DNA of 64,000 nucleotides, taken from Sarcina ventriculi. GTDB lineage: Bacteria; Bacillota; Clostridia; Clostridiales; Clostridiaceae. Location of the stretch: the NCBI RefSeq assembly GCF_900456775.1, contig NZ_UAUL01000007.1, forward strand, positions 372,001 to 436,000. Reading direction: 5' to 3'. Positions 9,427 through 17,687 of this stretch are shown here, piece by piece (position 1 is the stretch's first letter; every line of letters starts with the position of its first letter). The notes under the pieces are model-generated. The model saw nothing but the letters and a program-made list of their open reading frames with translations. It did not search any database and was not told the origin of the DNA. Made by a program: the position numbers and the translations under genes.

Positions 9427-9522
9427 AATAAACACCTCTCATTTTCCTTAAAATTCATTTCTTGATTATAGAATACTTCTTTTAAGAAAATAATGGTATA
9501 AACAAAAATAAGAATATGTTTA

Positions 9523-9556
9523 AAAATTTCACTCATCTATAAAATTGTGAAATTTT
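9523..9556 (-). terminator. 10-bp inverted repeat between the TetR gene and ohyA: terminator or operator
   Basis: Perfect arms AAAATTTCAC / GTGAAATTTT separated by 14 bp. It lies 10 bp past the TetR stop and about 100 bp before the ohyA start. The T-run is short, so a weak terminator or a TetR operator for ohyA are both possible. Confidence 0.45.
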
Positions 9557-9565
9557 ATTATCACT

Positions 9566-10132
9566 TTACGCTTTTCTATTGCCCATTATTAAATTATAAT
9601 AAAGCGTATTATTCATCATTCTCTCTATCCTACTCAAAATTGATTCTACCTCTTCTTTAAGACCATTTCTAAGCCATAAAACAAATTCACCTACAATAGC
9701 TAAAGTATAAAATCTAGTATTCTCATATTTTACATTCTCATCTATACATATATCACTAGTAATATCCTCTATAACTAATTTTAACGCATTAAAAAAAGTA
9801 TTATATATAAATTTTTCTAAAAAATCTCTTCCTAAAGAGTTAAATGTATTTAAACATATTTCTTTATTCTCTATTGTATAATTTAAAATCATGCTAGCTG
9901 CAATTTTCCACTCTTTCAAATTGCAGTGTTGCTCTATATCTTCAATAATCTCATGTTCATAAAGCCAACCTAAAAGTTCATATATGTCATTAAAATGATT
10001 ATAAAAAGTTCTCCTTGTTATCCCACATTTATCAGTAACCTCTTTCACAGTAATTTTGTTTATTGAACGAGTAACCATTAAATCTTTTAAAGAATTAGCT
10101 AATGCCCTCTCAGTTGTTAAGGAATTTGACAA
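9566..10132 (-). CDS. TetR-family regulator with TTG start
   Basis: 188 residues. TTG at 10130-10132 is the best start: AAGGAG lies about 10 bases upstream and the HTH region follows directly. The HTH recognition part is RRTFYNHF, then DIYELLGW as in the DhaS-like subgroup. It is paralogous to the TetR at 6018. The gene begins 2 bp after the AraC gene ends, so the two form an operon of two regulators immediately upstream of oleate hydratase 1, its most likely target. Confidence 0.85.
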   Translation of the reverse strand: MSNSLTTERALANSLKDLMVTRSINKITVKEVTDKCGITRRTFYNHFNDIYELLGWLYEHEIIEDIEQHCNLKEWKIAASMILNYTIENKEICLNTFNSLGRDFLEKFIYNTFFNALKLVIEDITSDICIDENVKYENTRFYTLAIVGEFVLWLRNGLKEEVESILSRIERMMNNTLYYNLIMGNRKA

Positions 10133-10134
10133 AT

Positions 10135-11043
10135 TTAATCACTCCTTTGTCTTGTTAAAGATTTTCTATACTCCGATGGTGTACTTCCTATATATTTTTT
10201 AAATACCTTTCCAAAATAGCTTGAACCATTAAATCCATTACTAATAGCTATATTAGATATGCTTTCATCATTTTTAGCAAGTTCTTCGCTTGCTTTTAAA
10301 ATCCTATATTCCATTAAATATTCAAATGGAGTCATGTTTAAAATTCTTTTAAAACTTCTACAACATTCACTTTTACTAATATATATTTCATCAGCTATAT
10401 TTTCTAAACTAATATTTTCGGCATAATGTTTGTGTATATATTCCATTGCCTTTCTTACTCTTTTTTCATCATAAGAATTCATAACTTCATTATATTTAAT
10501 ATTATCCTTTAATTCTCTTACTAAAACTAACCAAATAAAATTTAAATAATTTCTCATTTCTAATTCATATCCATATGGCTTTGTGTTAGATAAGTTAAAT
10601 ATTTCTTTTAAATTAGATAATAAATTATGTTGCCATTTTATTTGATTCTTTAATAAAATAAATTTTAAGTTATTACTCTGTACTAATGGCTCTACATATT
10701 TTCTTTCGATAACAGATTTAGGTGTCCCACCTATTAATACTTTATCAAAAACTATTGAAAACATCATACAATTGTTACTACAAGGTGTAATTTTATGTAA
10801 TACATTAGAATTCACAAAAATCCCTTCACCAGCTTCTAAAACTATTTCTTTTCCTTCAATAAAAAAACGTATTTTATCAGAAATACAATAAGAAAATTGT
10901 ACTTCCTTATGCCAATGCCATCTTATATGACCATCTTCAAATAAATTAAAGTTATCTGTATATACTGCTATTGGTAAATCATAAGAACCATGTTTTGTTG
11001 TTTCTCTCATATTACTATCCACATTTATTTTTAACACTTGCAT
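10135..11043 (-). CDS. AraC-family regulator with N-terminal cupin
   Basis: 302 residues. A cupin-type sensor domain (about 25-110, with HWHKEVQFSY) is followed by the double HTH of AraC/XylS proteins (about 200-295, ending FGKVFKKYIGSTPSEYRKSL). It is the first gene of the pair with the TetR at 9566 and is divergent from the DMT permease at 11182, so it could act on either side. The cupin suggests a small ligand, identity unknown. Confidence 0.88.
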   Translation of the reverse strand: MQVLKINVDSNMRETTKHGSYDLPIAVYTDNFNLFEDGHIRWHWHKEVQFSYCISDKIRFFIEGKEIVLEAGEGIFVNSNVLHKITPCSNNCMMFSIVFDKVLIGGTPKSVIERKYVEPLVQSNNLKFILLKNQIKWQHNLLSNLKEIFNLSNTKPYGYELEMRNYLNFIWLVLVRELKDNIKYNEVMNSYDEKRVRKAMEYIHKHYAENISLENIADEIYISKSECCRSFKRILNMTPFEYLMEYRILKASEELAKNDESISNIAISNGFNGSSYFGKVFKKYIGSTPSEYRKSLTRQRSD

Positions 11044-11181
11044 TTAATCATCTCGCTAATATAGTTTTATTTTTTATCAATATATTAATTGTTGCTCATT
11101 GAAAATAATAATAAAATTATTACAGATTTAATTCAACATATCAATATATTTATAATTATAAAAGCAGATAGGAGAAAAATT

Positions 11182-12090
11182 ATGAATAATAAGACACGAT
11201 TAAAAGGAATGTTTCTTGTTATAATAGGTGCTACACTTTGGGGAATTTCTGGGACTGTCGCACAATATCTTTTTCAAAAAAAGGGATTTACTGCCGAATG
11301 GCTTGTTGTTGCACGTATGCTTGCTTCTGGTATTATTTTAACGCTATACTCCTTCATAAAAGGTAATAAAAATATTATTAAAATATGGACAAATAAAAAA
11401 GATGTATTTAGCCTTATAATTTTTAGTATATTAGGTATGCTGGGCGTTCAATATACCTATTTTGCTTCTATTAATTATGGAAATGCAGCAACAGCTACAA
11501 TACTTCAATATTTATCGCCTGTAATAATTACTTGTTATTTAGCTATAAAATCTAAAAAATTTCCTCATTTTCAACAATTATTAGCTATAATTCTTGCAAT
11601 GATAGGCACATTTTTCATAATAACAAAAGGAGATATGAATAATTTGTCTATTTCTAAATTAGCACTTTTTTGGGGAATTGCATCAGCTTTTGCTTCTGCA
11701 CTTTATACACTTCAACCTATTTCTCTTTTAAAGAAATATGATTCAACCACCGTAGTTGGTTTAGGTATGCTTTTAGGAGGAATTTCTTTTAGCTTTATTC
11801 ATAATCCATTGAATTTCTCTGGTGAAATATCATTAGATTCTATAATTGCAATTGCATTTGTAATTATATTTGGTACATTAATAGCATTTTATTGTTACTT
11901 AGAAAGTCTTAAATATATCCAACCAACAGAAGCTAGTATACTTGGATCTTTAGAACCTTTATCCGCTGCATTTTTATCTATCATCTGGCTAAATGTTTCC
12001 TTTGCTCCACTACAATGGATAGGTACTATATGCATTATATCTACTGTTATAATTCTATCGTATTCAAAAAAAGAGAAAGTTTTAACATAA
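11182..12090 (+). CDS. EamA/DMT-superfamily permease
   Basis: 302 residues from the ATG at 11182-11184, directly after AGGAG; an in-frame start at 11089 would add a non-hydrophobic leader and is rejected. About ten TMs in two EamA repeats, the first opening GATLWGISGTVAQYLF. Divergent from the AraC gene at 10135-11043, a common arrangement for a regulator and its exporter. Only distantly similar to the permease at 5014. Substrate unknown. Confidence 0.88.
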   Translation: MNNKTRLKGMFLVIIGATLWGISGTVAQYLFQKKGFTAEWLVVARMLASGIILTLYSFIKGNKNIIKIWTNKKDVFSLIIFSILGMLGVQYTYFASINYGNAATATILQYLSPVIITCYLAIKSKKFPHFQQLLAIILAMIGTFFIITKGDMNNLSISKLALFWGIASAFASALYTLQPISLLKKYDSTTVVGLGMLLGGISFSFIHNPLNFSGEISLDSIIAIAFVIIFGTLIAFYCYLESLKYIQPTEASILGSLEPLSAAFLSIIWLNVSFAPLQWIGTICIISTVIILSYSKKEKVLT

Positions 12091-12095
12091 TTTAA

Positions 12096-12138
12096 AATAA
12101 ATATCCACAAATAAATAGTGGATATTTATTCTTTATTT
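12096..12138 (+). terminator. Terminator of the DMT permease
   Basis: Perfect 13-bp stem AATAAATATCCAC / GTGGATATTTATT with a 9-base loop, then CTTTATTT. Confidence 0.85.
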
Positions 12139-12195
12139 AACTCATAATAAAAACTAAACAAGCCCCTCTATACAATCAATATAAACTATATTTAT

Positions 12196-12573
12196 CTATT
12201 TTTCCTCTTGAAATTCTATCCCCTTCATAAGCATTACTGCTGTTGCCTCATTAGTAGCCAATGGTATTTTATACACATCACAAAGCCTTAAAAGTGCACT
12301 TATATCAGGTTCATGCGGTTGTGCTGTAAGAGGGTCCCTAAAGAATATAATCATGTCAATTTGATGTACTGGTATTAAAGCGCCTATTTGCTGATCTCCA
12401 CCTAATGGGCCACTTTTATACCTAAAAATATCTAAACCTGTAGCTTCTATAATTCTTGTTCCAGTTGTTCCTGTTGCAACTAACTCCATATTTGATAAAA
12501 CGTTTTTATATTTCTTTGAAAATTCCACTAATTCATCTTTTTTCTTATCATGAGCGATTAAAGCTATCTTCAT
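12196..12573 (-). CDS. mgsA: Methylglyoxal synthase
   Basis: 125 residues from the ATG at 12571-12573 (AAGGAGG nine bases upstream). Converts dihydroxyacetone phosphate to methylglyoxal and phosphate, a glycolytic bypass that relieves sugar-phosphate build-up. Seen: the phosphate-binding and catalytic segment [12 protein letters not shown] with Asp60 (Asp71 in the E. coli enzyme), and [11 protein letters not shown] with His87 and Asp90 (E. coli His98, Asp101). Length is slightly short of the E. coli enzyme but normal for the family. The toxic product gives a possible link to the aldo/keto reductases and AdhR-like regulator elsewhere in the window. Confidence 0.95.
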   Translation of the reverse strand: MKIALIAHDKKKDELVEFSKKYKNVLSNMELVATGTTGTRIIEATGLDIFRYKSGPLGGDQQIGALIPVHQIDMIIFFRDPLTAQPHEPDISALLRLCDVYKIPLATNEATAVMLMKGIEFQEEK

Positions 12574-12883
12574 AAAATACACCCTCCTTATTTAAAAATA
12601 TTTATTAAATTTTATTATCTTACAACTATTTTAAAATACAAACATATAAATTAGCAATATATAACTTTTTAATATTATAATTAATTTTTATAATATCCTT
12701 ACTTTTATTATATTTTTACATAAAATGTCCTATAAACCAATAAAAAATCTTTATTTCTAAAAATTACTTGCTATTTAGCGTGATTTATTGTGATATTGAA
12801 CATTCTATATTTATCTAAATAATGATAAAATATGTATAGTACGTTATTTTATTAATAAATATAAATACAAGGGATGAATATAC
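12574..12883. other. Intergenic region between mgsA and the GH16 gene
   Basis: 310 bp of very AT-rich DNA between divergent genes, holding the promoters of both. I see no open frame, strong palindrome or near-consensus promoter that I would place with confidence. Confidence 0.6.
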
Positions 12884-14251
12884 ATGCTTAAATTAAAACA
12901 TTATTTAAAGAAACTAAAAACATTTAAATTTACAAATTTTTTTAATTACTTAAAAGTTATAAAGCAGCGTTACTTAAACAAAATTAAAATATCTGAAAAT
13001 TCATATCTGCTTAAATATCTGAGAATTTTAAGAAAGCACTGGGAAAAGGTATGTATATGTATTTTGATTTTAGTTCTTATTATAGCTGTTTATTTTAGTC
13101 TAAGTTATAATTTTACCCTAAACAAATATAATAGTTACATAAAAAATACACAAGCATCACAAAATATTTCTGTTACTACTCTTGGAAATGGTTCTATGGT
13201 GCCTATTTACTCAGATTTAAAAAAGCAAGACTATACATCTTTTATATATGGTTTTAATTTAAATGATAAAACTAATACTTATAAAAATGGTGAATATATA
13301 ACAATTAATATGAATTTATCTTCTAATAATGATCTTGACGGTAAAATTATAAACATATATTCATATAACACAAGTACTAAAACATTTGAATGTCTTGGTG
13401 AAGCAAAAGTCTACAATAATACTTTAACATTTAAGGTAAACTCATTAGGCGAGCACTTTATAGCTCTTGGAAACGCCCCTACTTATGACGTAAACTGTGG
13501 TAGATTAGTTTATGACGAAGAATTTAACTCACCATCCTCTGTTTCTAATCAATGGAATTATGATATCGGCAACAATGATGGTTGGGGAAATAAAGAGGAA
13601 GAATATTATACAGATAACATTCAAAATAGCAATATAGTAAATGGTACACTAAATATAACTGCTTTAAAACAAAACCTTAATGGATATAACTATACATCAG
13701 CTAGGCTAGTTAGTAAAAATAGCTATCTTTATGGAAAGATTGAAGTTTGCGCTAAACTTCCTAAAGGAAAAGGTACATGGCCTGCTATATGGATGTTGCC
13801 TGAAAATAATACTTATGGTAACTGGCCAGATAGTGGTGAAATAGATATTATGGAAGCTACACAAAAAACACCTAATTATGTTCATGGCTCATTACAAATG
13901 AATGCATACAACTTTAAGACAGGTGATCAAAAAACAGCTAGCATAAAAGTTAGTGATTTATATTCTAAATATCATGTTTATGGAGTTTTATGGACACCAA
14001 ATAAAATAGAATTGTCTATAGATGGGCATGTTTATCTTACTTATGATAGAAATATTTATAATACAGGTTCAGATTCTTGGAAAACATGGCCTTATAACCA
14101 ACCGTTTAAATTAATACTAAATATTGCAATTGGTGGTACTTATGGCGGAACTATTGATAACAATGCTTTCCCACAAACCATGAGTATAAAATATATCAAA
14201 GTTTACAATTTAAACTTAAATGATTATAATTTAAATACTATTACATCTTAA
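12884..14251 (+). CDS. Membrane-anchored GH16 endo-beta-1,3-glucanase (laminarinase type)
   Basis: 455 residues. A basic cytoplasmic N-terminus (1-54) is followed by a single TM anchor (about 55-73), then an extracellular region of about 130 residues of unassigned beta structure and a GH16 catalytic domain (about 205-447). The catalytic signature GEIDIME carries the nucleophile and acid/base glutamates E319 and E324 with D321 between, in the bulged six-residue form of laminarinases. The nearby WGNKEEEYYTD also fits the 1,3-glucanase branch. The enzyme would cleave mixed or 1,3-linked beta-glucans at the cell surface. The N-terminal anchor instead of a cleaved signal peptide is notable. Ribosome site AAGGGATG. 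Confidence 0.92.
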   Translation: MLKLKHYLKKLKTFKFTNFFNYLKVIKQRYLNKIKISENSYLLKYLRILRKHWEKVCICILILVLIIAVYFSLSYNFTLNKYNSYIKNTQASQNISVTTLGNGSMVPIYSDLKKQDYTSFIYGFNLNDKTNTYKNGEYITINMNLSSNNDLDGKIINIYSYNTSTKTFECLGEAKVYNNTLTFKVNSLGEHFIALGNAPTYDVNCGRLVYDEEFNSPSSVSNQWNYDIGNNDGWGNKEEEYYTDNIQNSNIVNGTLNITALKQNLNGYNYTSARLVSKNSYLYGKIEVCAKLPKGKGTWPAIWMLPENNTYGNWPDSGEIDIMEATQKTPNYVHGSLQMNAYNFKTGDQKTASIKVSDLYSKYHVYGVLWTPNKIELSIDGHVYLTYDRNIYNTGSDSWKTWPYNQPFKLILNIAIGGTYGGTIDNNAFPQTMSIKYIKVYNLNLNDYNLNTITS

Positions 14252-14289
14252 AAAAAGAACTGTATCAATTTTTTGATACAGTTTTTTTA
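14250..14289 (+). terminator. Bidirectional terminator between convergent GH16 and FliB-like genes
   Basis: Perfect 11-bp stem AACTGTATCAA / TTGATACAGTT, 4-base loop, with an A-run before and T-run after, so it serves both strands. Confidence 0.9.
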
Positions 14290-14290
14290 T

Positions 14291-15523
14291 TTAAAAAGTT
14301 ATTTTAGGCAAAAACATTTTAGCAAATTCTATGTTATTATAATCATTTCTCTTTATATAGTTTAACAAATCAACTAAAAGTGTTTTATGATGTTCTATAC
14401 TTTTCGAAAAAATTTGTATGAAGTTTATAATATTTTCTTCACTCTCTTTTTCATTATTTAAATATAACCCAACTAAATAAAACTTAATGTATGCATACCT
14501 TATTAAAAGCAAAATATATCCATCAAACACCGACTGACTTTCTGAAAACGGAAATATATTATTATATATAAAATTAACCAAATAATTTTCAAATATATAG
14601 CTATACTCTTCCATAAATTTATTATTATATGTTTCAAAAGCTCCTATATAAAGTTCTGAGTTGCTTACTATATTTTCTTCATCTAATTTAAAAATCTCCA
14701 TAACTTCTTTAGTATACTTTTTAAATACATCACTATCTGTTTTTTCAAATACATTGGCTAATTTAAAAACAGTTTTAAAAAAAGCAACTTGAAGTGTATA
14801 TCTAATTTCATCTTTTTCATAAATATTTTTAACTAAATTTATATCATATTTATTGATAAAATTTGATAAATTACTGTAATTACATTCAAATTCATCTTCT
14901 ACTTCATTTAAAAACTCACCTAAGATATAAAGTCTTTTATCTAAACTTAAATTTCTATTTTGTATTATTTTGATACTTAAATCTCTAATTTCTGTGAAAT
15001 ATTTTATAAGTGAACCATCAAATTCTTTAGATTTAGTATTTATTTCACTTGAAATTATATGTTTTCCTAAAGTTTCATTACTTTTTGTAAATTCAATTCC
15101 CTCTTTCTTAGACAAAAGAATTCTTGCAGCTTCAGGACAAGATATATCAAGCGACATCTCGTAAAATCCATCTATTTTATTTAAAATTCTAGGAAAGCAA
15201 GTACATACATTAGAAAGATATTCTTCTCCAAGTCTTGAATAAATAATACAATATTTTTCATCATCTAAAAAAGGACATCTTTTCTCACCCTTTAATTTTA
15301 CTCTTCCATAATCTATATTATCACTTGTACAATACTCATTATTATAAAGATTTTTTTGAAACATTTTTTTCATTTCTACATCTTTAACTTTATAATATTG
15401 TCTAAAAGTCGTTTTATCTATATCTATATCCCAGCCAATACAGCAACTATCTGTACATTTACCGCCAATACATTTAAACTCTTTAAGATATTTAGGGTAT
15501 TTCTTTTTAACATTTATATCCAT
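14291..15523 (-). CDS. FliB-like flagellin lysine-N-methylase family protein
   Basis: 410 residues. The N-terminus has the family Cys cluster: YPKYLKEFKCIGGKC with C18, C23, C27 and C28 (CTDSCCIGW), then KRCPFL and VCTCFPRIL. These are proposed Fe-S ligands in this family. FliB methylates lysines of flagellin in Salmonella, but related proteins are widespread in clostridia without a flagellar context. No flagellar gene lies in this window, so the substrate here may not be flagellin. Ribosome site AAGGAAG. Confidence 0.75.
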   Translation of the reverse strand: MDINVKKKYPKYLKEFKCIGGKCTDSCCIGWDIDIDKTTFRQYYKVKDVEMKKMFQKNLYNNEYCTSDNIDYGRVKLKGEKRCPFLDDEKYCIIYSRLGEEYLSNVCTCFPRILNKIDGFYEMSLDISCPEAARILLSKKEGIEFTKSNETLGKHIISSEINTKSKEFDGSLIKYFTEIRDLSIKIIQNRNLSLDKRLYILGEFLNEVEDEFECNYSNLSNFINKYDINLVKNIYEKDEIRYTLQVAFFKTVFKLANVFEKTDSDVFKKYTKEVMEIFKLDEENIVSNSELYIGAFETYNNKFMEEYSYIFENYLVNFIYNNIFPFSESQSVFDGYILLLIRYAYIKFYLVGLYLNNEKESEENIINFIQIFSKSIEHHKTLLVDLLNYIKRNDYNNIEFAKMFLPKITF

Positions 15524-15646
15524 ATCATACTTCCTTTTGCATTATCATAATAATTTATTGTTAAAATTTAATATAAATACACATATAATATCTTACCACA
15601 AATCTACATACTTCTTTTGATTCTATCTTATATAATTTTATATTAT

Positions 15647-15684
15647 AAAAAAGCCCTAATTTTAAGAAATAAAATTAGGGGCTT
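15647..15684 (-). terminator. Terminator after the second heptad-repeat gene
   Basis: Stem AGCCCTAATTTT / AAAATTAGGGGCT with one bulge, then a T-run on the minus strand, 12 bp past the stop at 15696. Confidence 0.85.
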
Positions 15685-15695
15685 CATATTCACAT

Positions 15696-17669
15696 TTATT
15701 TTTTTGTAAATAGATTTATAAACCTTTGCCAAATACTTAAATTCTCAGTTTTCTCCTCAACACTTTCAACTTTTTCCTTTTCGATAGCAGGTGTTTTTAT
15801 TACAAATTGCACTGATTCAACATTAGTATTTTTTTCAGAAACAAAAGAAACAACCTCTTCTAAATTCCCAGTTAATTCATTTACCATACTATCAACTTCA
15901 TCATTAATCTCTCCATCTAAATTAGAAGTTTTATCGTTAAGTTCACCTGTTCCATCTGATAACTTTGTTGTTCCTTCATAAAGGCTTGATGCCCCAGAAT
16001 TTAAACTATTTGCTCCATCCTTTAATGTTTTTGTTCCATTTTTTAACTCAGTAGAACCATTTACTATTTTTGAATATCCTTCAAGTAAAGCAGATACTCC
16101 TTTTGTATAGTCATTAACTCCTGTATCAAAAGTTTTGTACTGAGCTGTTAATTGACTTATTGCATTAGCTAAAGTAGCCATATTTTCACCTAAGCCACTT
16201 AATTTTTGTGAAAGATTTACAATTGCTTCATCAAACTGACCATATTTTTCTTGCAATGTATTTGAACCTGTTAATAATTCTTGTGTTCCTGTTGAAACAT
16301 TATTTAAATAAGTTTCAACTCCACCAATAGCAGCAGAATTTTTTTGAAGCAATCCTATTATTTCTGTTAACTCGCTAATAGCATTTTCAATTGCTAAAAC
16401 TTTGCTATCACCATCTAATGCACCTTCTGCCATTAAAGCATTTTTAGCATCTGTAAGACTTTGAATTTGACTCTTTATATCATTAACCTCACTTGTATTG
16501 CTTCCTTGTAAAGAATCTATATTTAACCCATTTGAACTCATAATTCCCTTATAAGCAGAATACCCTATGTTAGAATTTAATGATAAAGCACCCTTAACTA
16601 AATTATCAATTCCCTTTTTTATATCAGATGATGCTGAAACTAATTGTGCTATACTCTCTGATGATACATTAACATTTTCTAAAGCTAGATTTATTTCATT
16701 TAAAGCATCTAAAATCTTTTTTGAACCATCAGTTAAATTTGAAGATTTGCTATTTAAAGTTTCAAGCCCTTCTTTAACCTTTAAAATTCCACTATTTAAA
16801 GAATCAACTCCTGAGTTTAAACTATCAACACCAGACAAAAGATCACTTGTTCCACCATTTAGTGTAGATGTTCCATCTTTTAAAGTTGTAGCTCCTGAAT
16901 TTATTTCATCTATGGCATCTGTTAACTCTTTTACCTTATCTGTTAATTCATCAGTATTAACATCAACATCAAGATTAAATCTAACCCCATTTAAACTTAT
17001 AGAAGGCATTTCAAAATCTTTAACATCAGCCTTTATTGTAATTTCCTTTCCCTTGTTAGGTAATATCATATATGATAGTTGCTTTTGGCTTCCTACATTT
17101 GCTATTGTAGCTTCATCAGATTCTATATTCGCACACTTTTCTGTATCTAATAATACAGCTCCCTGTAATGCATAATTTTCAAAAAATACACTGTTGCATT
17201 TTTCATTACTACTTATAGATATTTTTATTTCCAAACTCCCAGCACTTCCAGCTAGTTTATCAGCACTAATTCTTTCACCATTTAAATAATAACTAATATC
17301 TATATTCCAAGGAATTTCTGCATTTTCTAATACTCCCTCATAATAAAGTTTATCAGACGAATTAGTAGTAACTATTTTCCCATTACTATAATTTAAAACA
17401 TCATTAGTATTCATATTTCTAACTTCGCTATAATCACCATAATCCACTATATTTTTACTATTAAATATATTAACAGCATAAACCTTATCTACCAAACCAT
17501 TATTATTCAAGTTAACATATACAACTTCTTCTTTATCTGTATTTTCACGACTTGAATCTTCTAAATTATCTGAAGTAATAATTTCTTGTGCAAATGCACT
17601 TATAGGAGTTGCTACACCTCCCATAATCACAGTAGCTAAAACTAATGATATAATCTTATTTTTCTTCAT
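15696..17669 (-). CDS. Secreted X-X-X-Leu-X-X-Gly heptad-repeat protein, partner of the MMPL exporter (copy 2)
   Basis: 657 residues with the same plan as the protein at 793-2745. A signal peptide is cleaved near ISAFAQE (about 28). The beta-rich region contains the shared AEIPWNIDISYYL segment. Two Leu-x-x-Gly heptad blocks follow (about 250-300 and 540-600, e.g. TLKDGANSLNSGASSL) with coiled coil between them, and the C-terminus is a Trp/Phe-Lys amphipathic tail (SIWQRFINLFTKK). It lies 18 bp downstream of the second MMPL gene and must be co-transcribed. The repeat type resembles the YhgE/Pip extracytoplasmic region but lacks that family's membrane domain. Function is inferred only from its constant pairing with MMPL. 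Confidence 0.85.
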   Translation of the reverse strand: MKKNKIISLVLATVIMGGVATPISAFAQEIITSDNLEDSSRENTDKEEVVYVNLNNNGLVDKVYAVNIFNSKNIVDYGDYSEVRNMNTNDVLNYSNGKIVTTNSSDKLYYEGVLENAEIPWNIDISYYLNGERISADKLAGSAGSLEIKISISSNEKCNSVFFENYALQGAVLLDTEKCANIESDEATIANVGSQKQLSYMILPNKGKEITIKADVKDFEMPSISLNGVRFNLDVDVNTDELTDKVKELTDAIDEINSGATTLKDGTSTLNGGTSDLLSGVDSLNSGVDSLNSGILKVKEGLETLNSKSSNLTDGSKKILDALNEINLALENVNVSSESIAQLVSASSDIKKGIDNLVKGALSLNSNIGYSAYKGIMSSNGLNIDSLQGSNTSEVNDIKSQIQSLTDAKNALMAEGALDGDSKVLAIENAISELTEIIGLLQKNSAAIGGVETYLNNVSTGTQELLTGSNTLQEKYGQFDEAIVNLSQKLSGLGENMATLANAISQLTAQYKTFDTGVNDYTKGVSALLEGYSKIVNGSTELKNGTKTLKDGANSLNSGASSLYEGTTKLSDGTGELNDKTSNLDGEINDEVDSMVNELTGNLEEVVSFVSEKNTNVESVQFVIKTPAIEKEKVESVEEKTENLSIWQRFINLFTKK

Positions 17670-17687
17670 TTAAAATTCCCCCATTAA

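Noticed and set aside
15900-16100. Heptad-coding DNA as a CRISPR-like or minisatellite array
   Set aside because: The periodicity is 21 bp in coding sequence with variable bases; no identical repeats or spacers.
16567-17175. A 202-residue plus-strand frame opposite the heptad-repeat gene
   Set aside because: It is antisense to the repeats, which create an artificially open frame; no ribosome site and biased Ser/Phe composition.
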